Shown here: positions 19,466-27,232 of the stretch, piece after piece
Position numbering within the stretch: the first letter of the stretch is position 1
Layout: every line of letters starts with the position of its first letter
DNA from: Actinomyces culturomici
GTDB lineage: Bacteria; Actinomycetota; Actinomycetes; Actinomycetales; Actinomycetaceae
Assembly (NCBI RefSeq): GCF_900499005.1
Contig: NZ_LS991316.1
Coordinates: 269,676 to 333,675 of the forward strand
Reading direction: 5' to 3'
DNA length: 64,000 bases
The notes under the pieces: generated by a model
The model's input: the letters and a program-made list of their open reading frames with translations, nothing else
Told to the model about the DNA's origin: nothing
Database searches by the model: none
Translations under genes and position numbers: made by a program

Positions 19466-20422
19466 ATGACCGAGCACGAGCTCGACCTCACGGACGCCCA
19501 GCGCGCCCAGGTCCTCGGGGAGGCCCTCACGTGGATGAGGGAGTTCCGCGGGCAGATCGTCGTCATCAAGTACGGCGGGCACGCGATGACCGACCCGGAC
19601 GCGCAGGAGGCCTTCGCCTCCGACGTCCAGTTCCTCCAGCACGTCGGCATGTACCCGGTCGTCGTCCACGGCGGCGGCCCGCAGGTCACCGCGATGCTCA
19701 CGAAGCTCGGCATCGAGACGCCCTTCCACGACGGCGTGCGCGTGACGACCCCCGAGGCGATGGAGATCGTCCGAATGGTCCTCACGGGCCAGGTGCAGCG
19801 CCGCCTCGTCTCGCGCCTCAACGCCCGCGACAACCTCGCGGTCGGCATCTCCGGCGAGGACGGCGCCCTCTTCAAGGCGCACCGGCGCCGCGGCGTCGAC
19901 GCGGCGGGGAAGGAGGTCGACTTCGGCCTGGTCGGCGATATCTGCGGCGTCGACCCGGGCGCCGTCATCGAGCTCCTCGAGTCCGGCCGCATCCCCGTCA
20001 TCTCGTCGATCGCGATCGACGAGGAGAACCCCCGTCAGGTCCTCAACATCAACGCGGACGCCGCGGCCTCGGCGATGGCGATCGCCCTCAAGGCGTCGAA
20101 GCTCCTCATGCTCACCGACGTCGAGGGCGTCTACTCGAACTACCCGGATCCCGACTCGCTCATCCGTCAGACGACGGCGTCCGAGCTCCGGGCGCTCGGC
20201 GAATCGATCTCGGCGGGCATGATCCCCAAGGTCCAGGCCTGCCTCGACGCCATCGAGGGCGGGGTCGGCGCCGTCCACGTCGTCGACGGGCGCCTCTCGC
20301 ACTCGGTCCTCATCGAGGTGATGACCGACAACGGCACCGGCACGATGGTCGTCCCCGACCCGGCCGGCGCTTCCGCGGGGACCTCTTCCGAAGTGGTCGA
20401 CGACGAGGGGGCGAACGCGTGA
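19466..20422 (+). CDS. argB: Acetylglutamate kinase
   Basis: Phosphorylates N-acetylglutamate, the second step of arginine biosynthesis. Amino-acid-kinase fold with the early IVVIKYGGHAM, VVVHGGGPQVTAML and LMLTDVEGVY segments. These patterns are those of NAGK rather than carbamate kinase, although its position after arcA-argF is where arcC would be expected. 318 aa. The stop overlaps the GTG start of xth (GTGA). No other arg genes (argC, J, D, G, H, R) are in the window. Confidence 0.93.
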   Translation: MTEHELDLTDAQRAQVLGEALTWMREFRGQIVVIKYGGHAMTDPDAQEAFASDVQFLQHVGMYPVVVHGGGPQVTAMLTKLGIETPFHDGVRVTTPEAMEIVRMVLTGQVQRRLVSRLNARDNLAVGISGEDGALFKAHRRRGVDAAGKEVDFGLVGDICGVDPGAVIELLESGRIPVISSIAIDEENPRQVLNINADAAASAMAIALKASKLLMLTDVEGVYSNYPDPDSLIRQTTASELRALGESISAGMIPKVQACLDAIEGGVGAVHVVDGRLSHSVLIEVMTDNGTGTMVVPDPAGASAGTSSEVVDDEGANA

Positions 20423-21218
20423 GGATCTCCACCGTCAACGTCAACGGCGTCCGCGCCGCCGCCCGCAAGGGGCTCGCCGACTGGCTCGCCGCCGAGGCGC
20501 CCGACCTCGTCCTCCTCCAGGAGGTCCGCGCCGACGCCGAGACCGCCGCGTCTCTCCTCGGCGACGATTGGGAGGTCGCGAGCGAGCCGAGCCGCATCAA
20601 GGGGCGCGCGGGCGTCGCGATCGCCGCCCGGAGGGGGAGCGTCGAGCTCTCCGACGTACGGCCCTGCCTCGACGAGGCCGAGACCGACGCCGACTCGGGC
20701 CGATGGATCGAGGCCGTCGCCGTCAAGGGGGGAGAGCGCGTCCGCGTCGTCTCCGCCTACTTCCACTCCGGCGAGAAGGACACGCCGAAGCAGGAGGCGA
20801 AGATGGCCCACCTGCCCCGCATCGGGGCGCGCATGGACGCGCTCCTCGCCTCGGGCGAGGACGCGCTCGTCTGCGGCGACTTCAACGTCGTCCGCTCGCG
20901 TCTCGACATCAAGAACTGGACGCCGAACCACAACAAGCGCTCGGGCGTCCTCGACGAGGAGATCGCCTTCCTCGACGCCTGGGTCGACGCGGGCTGGCAC
21001 GACGTCGTCCGCGACCTCGCGGGTCCCGTCCAGGGCCGTACTCGTGGTGGTCGCAGCGCGGCAAGGCCTTCGACAACGACGCGGGGTGGAGGATCGACTA
21101 CCAGTTCGCGACGCCCGCGCTCGCGGGCAGGGCGTCCTCCTTCGCGATCGCCCGCGCCGCGTCCTACGACGCGCGGTTCTCCGATCACGCGCCCGTCACC
21201 GTCGTCTACGGGGAGTAG
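20419..21218 (+). pseudogene. xth: Exodeoxyribonuclease III, frameshifted
   Basis: AP-endonuclease/3' exonuclease of base-excision repair. It starts at GTG 20419, overlapping the argB stop, and reads normally through DLVLLQEVRAD and CGDFNVVRSRLDIKNW to about 21036. The reading frame then changes: the expected GPYSWWSQRGKAFDNDAGWR and the final SDHAPVTV are in the +1-shifted frame up to 21218. One missing C in the GGGCC run at 21034-21038 explains it, and restoring one base gives 266 aa, the family length. The rest is undamaged, which suits either a very recent mutation or a sequencing error. Confidence 0.88.
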
Positions 21219-21225
21219 AAGGGCG

Positions 21226-21242
21226 GCCCCGTCCTCGTCGAT
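21226..21242 (-). repeat. Dispersed intergenic motif, minus-strand copy
   Basis: Exact minus-strand copy of ATCGACGAGGNCGGGGC (N = A) in the 38-bp gap between the convergent xth and YihY genes. Confidence 0.8.
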
Positions 21243-21256
21243 CGAAAGGGCGGTTC

Positions 21257-22429
21257 TCAGGACCGCGGCGCGCGCGGAAGCCCGCGACCCTCGCGGATTC
21301 TCCAGTCGACTCCGAGCATCCGCTCCGCGGTGTCGTGGAGCGGGTCGGGGCGGATCTCGCCGCTCACGGGGTTGTGCGGCCACGCGAGCGTCGCCGGGAC
21401 GGAGCGCGTCACGTAGTTCGGGGTCTCGAGGAAGTGGACCTCGCGCGCCGTGGCGGGAAGGCCCGGCGACGGCGGATTCGCGATCCACGCGCAGATCGTC
21501 AGCACGACGCGGACCTGGAGGTTGATCCACAGGACGAGCGTGACGAGCGTCGCCGCGGTCGCGAGGAGCGGCCCCTTCGCGGCTCCCACGGCGCTCGTGC
21601 CGGCGATGCGCAGGACGATCGAGGCGAGGGCGATGAGGACGATCCCCCACACGAGATCGCGCTTCGGCGGACGCGCCCGCGCGACGACGACGATGAGGAG
21701 CCACGAGACGAGCGCGTAGACGACGAGGGAGAGGGCGACGCCCGTCCAGGAGAGGACCGTCCGCGAGACGCCCGAGGGCTCGAGCCCGAGGAGGCCGAGG
21801 ACGAAGTCCCCGGCGAGGTCGACGGCGATGCCGACGCCGGCGCCCGCGACGAGGGAGAGCCCGAGTCCGAGCGCGCCGAGCCCGTTGCGCGCGATCTGGA
21901 CGACGGGATTGCCCGGCGTCGCGCGGATCGCGAACATCGCCCGGATCGATGCGCCGAGCTGGCCGACGACCCCGATCGCGGACCACGCCATGACGGCGAG
22001 GGCGATGACGCCGGTGACCGAGACCGCGCCGCTCATCCGCAGGGCGTCGGGGTCGACGAGGCCGGAGGGGTCCGAGTCCGTCTTGAGGAGGTTGGGGATC
22101 GCCTCTCCGATCGCGGAGAAGAAGGCGTCGCGCAGCTGCTCGTTGCCTCCGAGGACCGCCATGAAGACGGTGACGGCGACGGTGAGGGCGGCGGTGAGGG
22201 AGAGGAGCGAGGTGAGCGCCATCCCGGAGGAGAGGAGCGCACCGTTCGCGCCGTTGTAGCGCGCGAGCATCCGCGCGATGCGCGTGTCCTTCCACCAGGC
22301 GCCGAGCGCAGCGCCCTTCTCCTTGAGCGAGGGGGCACCGAGTGCCTCGCGCAGCGTCGGCGCGTGCGACGCCGGTGCGCCGTGGGAATCGCGCGCGGGC
22401 GCGGGGACTCGTCCGGTTGAGGGGGTCAT
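21257..22429 (-). CDS. YihY/BrkB-family inner-membrane protein
   Basis: A 390-aa protein with a ~60-residue cytoplasmic N-terminus and about six hydrophobic segments, matching the YihY/virulence factor BrkB family. Family-like features are NGALLSSGMALTSLLSLTAA in the first membrane span and the late VTLVLWINLQVRVVLTICAW. The family is of uncertain function; early reports of RNase BN activity in E. coli were later withdrawn. On the minus strand TACCGT ends 6 nt before the ATG, so the mRNA is probably leaderless. Confidence 0.87.
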   Translation of the reverse strand: MTPSTGRVPAPARDSHGAPASHAPTLREALGAPSLKEKGAALGAWWKDTRIARMLARYNGANGALLSSGMALTSLLSLTAALTVAVTVFMAVLGGNEQLRDAFFSAIGEAIPNLLKTDSDPSGLVDPDALRMSGAVSVTGVIALAVMAWSAIGVVGQLGASIRAMFAIRATPGNPVVQIARNGLGALGLGLSLVAGAGVGIAVDLAGDFVLGLLGLEPSGVSRTVLSWTGVALSLVVYALVSWLLIVVVARARPPKRDLVWGIVLIALASIVLRIAGTSAVGAAKGPLLATAATLVTLVLWINLQVRVVLTICAWIANPPSPGLPATAREVHFLETPNYVTRSVPATLAWPHNPVSGEIRPDPLHDTAERMLGVDWRIREGRGLPRAPRS

Positions 22430-22519
22430 GCGTCCACGGTATCGGCGGGGGCGGCCCCGCGCCCGGGGAACAGGGGGAGGATCGGCGTCTTGCGGGCGAA
22501 TCGACGAGGCCGGGCGGCG

Positions 22520-23068
22520 TCAGAGGGAGGCGGCCTCGAAGTCGAAGAGGGCCATCGTCTGATACATCCCGTTCTCGTCGACGCGGTCGAGGCGGAACCC
22601 GGGGACCATCCACGTCGCCTCGAAGCCGGCGCCGACGTCGAGCGCGAGGTCGAGGGCGGGGTCGTCGACGTCCTGGGCGAGCGTGACGTGCGGGTGGTAG
22701 GGGAACCGCTGCTCGATGTCGAGGGGGCCGGTGCGGACCTCGTCGGCGAGGCTCGTGCACTCGCGCCCGCCCTCGGCGAGAGTGAGGAAGGCGACCTGGG
22801 AGACGGGGCGGAACGAATCGGAGCCGGCGAGGGTGATCCGGAAGGGCCGGTGGTGCTTCGCAACTTCGCGGAGGTGGCGGATGACCTCGGGGCGCTCCTC
22901 CTTGGGGAAGGGCGTGGGCGGGAGGATCGTGATGTGCGCGGGGACGCGGGAGCCCTGGAGGTCGCCGAGCCCAAGGCGGAGGTCGGTGAGTTGGGTGACC
23001 CAGGGCTCGGGGATGGCGACGACGACTCCGAGCCAGTCCTGGTCGGGGGAGCGCTGGGGGAGGAACAT
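22520..23068 (-). CDS. 2'-5' RNA ligase family (2H phosphoesterase) protein
   Basis: A 182-aa protein with the two HxT/HxTL motifs that define the 2H phosphoesterase fold: AHITILPPTPF near residue 44 and YHPHVTLAQDV near residue 124. Members act on 2',3'-cyclic or 2'-5' RNA phosphoester bonds; the physiological substrate is unknown here. It lies 90 bp upstream of, and in the same orientation as, the YihY gene and diverges from galT. The spacing and separate promoter of YihY argue against a tight operon. Confidence 0.82.
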   Translation of the reverse strand: MFLPQRSPDQDWLGVVVAIPEPWVTQLTDLRLGLGDLQGSRVPAHITILPPTPFPKEERPEVIRHLREVAKHHRPFRITLAGSDSFRPVSQVAFLTLAEGGRECTSLADEVRTGPLDIEQRFPYHPHVTLAQDVDDPALDLALDVGAGFEATWMVPGFRLDRVDENGMYQTMALFDFEAASL

Positions 23069-23153
23069 CTGCCACCTGGTGTCGGGGAGGGGCCGCGGCC
23101 CGCGGGATCCCCATCCTACGTCGGCGACGCCCCTTGGCAGGGAGCGCGGAGCG

Positions 23154-23167
23154 TGTTAACGTTATCA
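23154..23167. promoter_or_regulatory. LacI-type operator candidate upstream of galT
   Basis: TGTTAACGTTATCA is a near-perfect palindrome around a central CG with 6 of 7 half-site pairs matched, the form usual for LacI/GalR-family operators. It stands out as AT-rich in a GC-rich gap, 63 bp before the galT start. No LacI-family gene lies in the window. Confidence 0.55.
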
Positions 23168-23230
23168 AGCGCGCGGTTCAGCGGATTCGAACCGCGCCTC
23201 GATACCGGCATCATTGAAGAAGGCGAACGG

Positions 23231-24436
23231 ATGACGACCCCCACTGCGATCCTTTCGACCGACGTGCGCAGGACGCGCGCGCGACTGGCCGACGGACGCG
23301 ATCTCTTCTACTTCGACGACGACCCGCAGTACGTCTCCGGCGCGCGCACCCGCCGCCTCGACGACCCGCGACCGCTCGTCGACCGCTTCACGCCCGTCGT
23401 CGACGAGGACGGGACGGTCCACCCCATCGCGTCGCCGTGGATGCGCCGTGATCCCCTGACGGGGGAGTGGGTGCCGATGGCGACCCATCGGATGAACCGG
23501 ACGTTCCTCCCGCCCGCCGACGCCAACCCGCTCGCCCCGGCGCGCCCCGGCGCCGACTACTCCGACGGCGAGATCCCCGACACCGGCTACGACGTCGTCG
23601 TCTTCGAGAACCGCTTCCCCTCGCTCCTGCGCGTCCCCGGTGTTGATCCGAATGCCCCGGCGACGCTCGTCGACGGCGAGGAGCTCTTCGAGACGCGCCC
23701 GGCCGCGGGCCGCTGCGAGGTCATCTGCTTCTCCCCGAGGCTCGAGGACTCCCTCGCCACCGCGTCGCACGTGCGCATGCGCACCGTCATCGAGGCCTGG
23801 GCGAACCGGACCGCGGAGCTCTCCGCGATGGACGGCATCGAGCAGGTCTTCTGCTTCGAGAACCACGGGCGCGAGATCGGCGTCACGCTTCCCCACCCGC
23901 ACGGGCAGATCTACGCCTACCCCTACATCGCCCCGCGCATGCGCCTCATCGCCGAGCGCGCGGCCGCCCACCGCGCGCAGCGCGGCACCGACCTCGTCGG
24001 CGACGTCCTCGCCGCGGAGCTGCGCGCGGGAACGCGGATCCTCGCCGAGAACGACCACTGGGTCCTCTACACGCCCGCCGCCGCGCGCTGGCCCGTCGAG
24101 GCGCACCTCGTCCCCAAGCGCTTCGTCCCCGACCTCGCCGGGCTCGACGACGCCGAGCGCGAGTCTCTCGCCGACCTCTACCTCCGCCTCCTCCAGGCGG
24201 GCAACCGGTTCTTCGTCGAGGCTGACGGCTCTCCGATCGAGCTCCCGTACATCGCGGCGTGGTACCAGGCGCCGAAGGGGTACCGCGAGGACGTGCGCCT
24301 CCACCTCCAGTACTTCTCGATCCTGCGGGCGCCGGGCAAGCTCAAGTACCTCGCCGGATCCGAATCCGGCATGGCGGCGTGGATCTCGGACACGACACCT
24401 GAGAAGATCGCAGCACGGTTCACTAAGGTGTGGTGA
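23231..24436 (+). CDS. galT: Galactose-1-phosphate uridylyltransferase
   Basis: Leloir-pathway enzyme exchanging UMP between UDP-glucose and galactose-1-phosphate. The nucleophilic His is in the HPH of TLPHPHGQIYAYP, preceded by the conserved FENHGREIG, and FENRFPSL marks the N-terminal half. The 401-aa start at ATG 23231 follows GAAGAAGGCGAACGG; earlier in-frame codons precede the promoter region. galK starts one base after its stop. A candidate LacI-type operator lies 63 bp upstream. No galE or galactose transporter is in the window. Confidence 0.95.
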   Translation: MTTPTAILSTDVRRTRARLADGRDLFYFDDDPQYVSGARTRRLDDPRPLVDRFTPVVDEDGTVHPIASPWMRRDPLTGEWVPMATHRMNRTFLPPADANPLAPARPGADYSDGEIPDTGYDVVVFENRFPSLLRVPGVDPNAPATLVDGEELFETRPAAGRCEVICFSPRLEDSLATASHVRMRTVIEAWANRTAELSAMDGIEQVFCFENHGREIGVTLPHPHGQIYAYPYIAPRMRLIAERAAAHRAQRGTDLVGDVLAAELRAGTRILAENDHWVLYTPAAARWPVEAHLVPKRFVPDLAGLDDAERESLADLYLRLLQAGNRFFVEADGSPIELPYIAAWYQAPKGYREDVRLHLQYFSILRAPGKLKYLAGSESGMAAWISDTTPEKIAARFTKVW

Positions 24437-24437
24437 C

Positions 24438-25682
24438 ATGACGGAGATCGTCTGGAATATCGCGGCGAGCGTCGACGAGGGCGTCGCCAACGCGAAGGAG
24501 CTCTTCACGCGGATCTTCGGCGGCGAGCCGACCGGCGTGTGGTCCGCGCCCGGCCGCGTCAACGTCATCGGAGAGCACGTCGACTACAACGGCGGTCCCT
24601 GCCTGCCGATCGCCCTCCCGCACCGCGCCTACGTCGCGGTCCGCCCGCGCGAGGACCGGATCGTCCGTCTCGTCTCCCCGCAGACGACCGACGCCGTCGA
24701 CGTCGTCGACCTCGACACGATCGCGCCGCGGGGGAGCGAGGGCGAGGTGGCGACCTGGGCCGCCTACCTCGTCGGCGTCGCCTGGGCGCTCGAGCGGGCC
24801 GGCTACGGGCCCGTGCGCGGATTCGACGTCGCCCTGTGGAACTGCGTTCCGCGTGGCGGCGGGCTCTCCTCCTCGGCCGCCCTCGAGTGCTCGATGGCCG
24901 TCGCCCTCGACGACCTCTTCGGTCTCGGACTCGCCGGCACCGCCGAGGACCCGAACGACGAGGGGCGCAAGATCCTCGTCGACGCGTGCCGCGCCGCCGA
25001 GAACGAGATCGCCGGCGCCGCCACGGGCGGGCTCGATCAGACGGCCTCCCTGCGGTGCGCGCGGGGCTGCGCCCTCGAGCTCGATTGCCGCGACATGTCG
25101 ACCGCGCAGATCCCCTTCGACCTCGCCGCCGACTCGCTCGCGCTCCTCGTCATCGACACCCGCGCCAAGCACTCCCTCAACGACGGGCAGTACGCCGCCC
25201 GGCGCGCCGACTGCGAGGAGGCCGCGCGGATTCTCGGCGTCGATCTCCTCGCCGAGGCGACCGACCTCGAGGCGGCGACCGCGGCCCTGCCGAGCGAGCG
25301 CCTTCGCATGCGCACCCGCCACGTCCTCTCCGAGGTCGCGCGCACCCGCGCCTTCATCGACACCCTCAAGGCCGGTCCGCTCGTCGGCGAGCGCCTCGCC
25401 GTCGCGGGCGCCCTCCTCGACGACTCGCACGACTCGCTGCGCGACGACTACGAGGTCTCCTGCCCCGAACTCGACCTCGCGGTCGATGCGGCGCGCGCCG
25501 CGGGCTCCCACGGCGCCCGCATGACCGGCGGCGGATTCGGCGGGAGCGCGATCGCCCTCGTCGACGCCGGGGACGCCGAACGGATCGCCGTCGCCGTCGC
25601 CGACGCCTACGCGGCGGCCGAGTACGCGCAGCCGCACTTCATGATCGCGACCGCGGGCGCGCCCGCCGGCCGGGAGATCTGA
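24438..25682 (+). CDS. galK: Galactokinase
   Basis: Phosphorylates galactose to galactose-1-phosphate. GHMP-kinase motifs are clear: PGRVNVIGEHVDYNGG (galactose signature, about residues 36-51), PRGGGLSSSAALE (phosphate loop) and the C-terminal GARMTGGGFGGSAIAL. 414 aa. It starts one base after the galT stop, so it is co-transcribed and probably translationally coupled with galT. Confidence 0.96.
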   Translation: MTEIVWNIAASVDEGVANAKELFTRIFGGEPTGVWSAPGRVNVIGEHVDYNGGPCLPIALPHRAYVAVRPREDRIVRLVSPQTTDAVDVVDLDTIAPRGSEGEVATWAAYLVGVAWALERAGYGPVRGFDVALWNCVPRGGGLSSSAALECSMAVALDDLFGLGLAGTAEDPNDEGRKILVDACRAAENEIAGAATGGLDQTASLRCARGCALELDCRDMSTAQIPFDLAADSLALLVIDTRAKHSLNDGQYAARRADCEEAARILGVDLLAEATDLEAATAALPSERLRMRTRHVLSEVARTRAFIDTLKAGPLVGERLAVAGALLDDSHDSLRDDYEVSCPELDLAVDAARAAGSHGARMTGGGFGGSAIALVDAGDAERIAVAVADAYAAAEYAQPHFMIATAGAPAGREI

Positions 25683-25706
25683 CCGGAGCGGCGGGGAGTG
25701 CGCTCG

Positions 25707-26621
25707 ATGGGAGGTCCGAAGGGCCGACTCGCGCGGGCCCTCGGCGCGACCGGCGCGCTCGGGATCGCGGGAGCCCTCGGCGTCGGAGCGCGCCGGCTCC
25801 TCGCCCTCGACCGCCAGCGCGGCGCCTACCGGCGGGCCTGGGAGGATCACGCCCTCGCGACGCTCGCGCGCCTGAACCCCGTCTCCGTCGGCTCCGGGGC
25901 AGATCCCGCCGTCGGCGTCGAGGGGACGATCGACGAGGCCGGGGCGCTCGCCTCGGATCGTCCCTTCCTCCTCCTCGCTCTCGGGGACTCCTCGGTTCAG
26001 GGGATCGGCGCCGATCGGGTCGAGGAGTCGTATCCCGCGCGCCTCGCGTCGGCGATCGCGCGGGCGACCGGGCGCGAGGTCGCCCTCGTCAACGTCTCCG
26101 TGTCGGGCGGGACCGCCGAGACGGTGGAACTCGCCGAGATCCCGCAGCTGCGCGGCCTCGGCCTCCTCGGCGGGCGCCTGCGCCCCGACCTCGTCACCCT
26201 GTCGATCGGCGGGAACGACGTGATGAATCCCGCGATCCCGCCCGAGGACTTCGCCGCGCGGATCGGGCGGATCCTCGACGCGCTCCCCGCGCCGACGCTC
26301 GTCTCCTCGATCCCCTCCTTCGCCCCGATGACGCAGGAGACCCGGGCCGCCGACATGTCGAACCGGCTCGTCGAGGAGGCCGTCAGGCGCGGTCGAACCA
26401 TCGTCGACCTGCGCGGATTGACGGTCGCCTACTCGCTGCGGACCTACGCGCTCGACTACCACGCGGCCGACATGTTCCACCCGAATTCGGCCGCCTACGC
26501 GATCTGGGCGCAGCTCTTCCTCGACGCCTACACGGACGCCGAGGGCCTGCCGCGCGCCGACGCTGCGGCCGCGCCCCGATGGGGCATGCTCTCGACGCGG
26601 GTGGCAGAATCGGGGGCATGA
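25707..26621 (+). CDS. SGNH/GDSL-family hydrolase
   Basis: Predicted esterase or lipase of the SGNH fold. Block I with the nucleophilic Ser is ALGDSSVQGIGA, block III is IGGNDVMNP and block V with the catalytic Asp-His is DMFHPNSAAYAIWA. The N-terminus has basic residues and a short Gly/Ala-rich hydrophobic stretch (about 10-28) that may be a weak membrane anchor or signal. I chose ATG 25707 because GGGGAG lies 8 nt before it; a GTG three codons earlier overlaps that site. The stop overlaps the pth start (ATGA). Substrate unknown. Confidence 0.87.
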   Translation: MGGPKGRLARALGATGALGIAGALGVGARRLLALDRQRGAYRRAWEDHALATLARLNPVSVGSGADPAVGVEGTIDEAGALASDRPFLLLALGDSSVQGIGADRVEESYPARLASAIARATGREVALVNVSVSGGTAETVELAEIPQLRGLGLLGGRLRPDLVTLSIGGNDVMNPAIPPEDFAARIGRILDALPAPTLVSSIPSFAPMTQETRAADMSNRLVEEAVRRGRTIVDLRGLTVAYSLRTYALDYHAADMFHPNSAAYAIWAQLFLDAYTDAEGLPRADAAAAPRWGMLSTRVAESGA

Positions 26622-27229
26622 TCCCCGATTCCCCCTGGCTCGTCGTCGGCCTCGGCAACCCCGGCGCGGAGTACGCCTCCACCCGGCACAACGTCGGCCA
26701 CCTCACCCTCGACGTCCTCGCGGGCCGCGCCCGCGCCTCGTGGACGGGGCACCGCTCCGGCACGCACGTCGCGGACGTCCGCCTCGGGATCCTTCCCGGG
26801 GGAGCGCCGGGTCCGAAGGTCGTCCTCGCGGTCTCCGACTCGTACATGAACACCTCGGGCGGGCCCGTCGGGCGCCTCATGAGCTTCCTCGGGATCGGCG
26901 CCGACCGCCTCCTCGTCGTTCACGACGACCTCGACCTGCCCGCGCACGAGCTGCGCCTCAAGCGGGGCGGCGGCGAGGGAGGGCACAACGGTCTCAAGTC
27001 GATCTCCCAGGTCCTCGGCACGAAGGACTACCACCGGCTCCGCATCGGCATCGGCCGCCCGCCGGGGCGCCAGGACCCGGCCGACTACGTCCTCGCGCGC
27101 ATCGGCGCGAAGGAGCGGGTCGACTGGGACGTCACCTTCGAGGAGGCCGCCGACGTCGTCGAGGACATCGTGACGAAGGGCTTCTCGGAGACCCAGCAGG
27201 CCCTCCACTCGCGTAATTCCGGGAACTGA
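26618..27229 (+). CDS. pth: Peptidyl-tRNA hydrolase
   Basis: Releases peptide from prematurely dropped peptidyl-tRNA. Key residues are visible in GLGNPGAEYASTRHNVGH (catalytic His in RHNVG) and the HDDLDLP block with its Asp. The typical KRGGGEGGHNGLKS and FSETQQALH endings are present. 203 aa. It overlaps the esterase stop by four bases; an internal CAGAAT hexamer 7 nt before its ATG could allow separate leaderless transcription. mfd follows 3 bp later, a common actinobacterial pair. Confidence 0.96.
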   Translation: MIPDSPWLVVGLGNPGAEYASTRHNVGHLTLDVLAGRARASWTGHRSGTHVADVRLGILPGGAPGPKVVLAVSDSYMNTSGGPVGRLMSFLGIGADRLLVVHDDLDLPAHELRLKRGGGEGGHNGLKSISQVLGTKDYHRLRIGIGRPPGRQDPADYVLARIGAKERVDWDVTFEEAADVVEDIVTKGFSETQQALHSRNSGN

Positions 27230-27232
27230 TCC

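Noticed and set aside
19466..20422. Carbamate kinase (arcC) as the third gene after arcA-argF
   Set aside because: The KYGGHAM, HGGGPQ and TDVEGVY patterns are those of acetylglutamate kinase.
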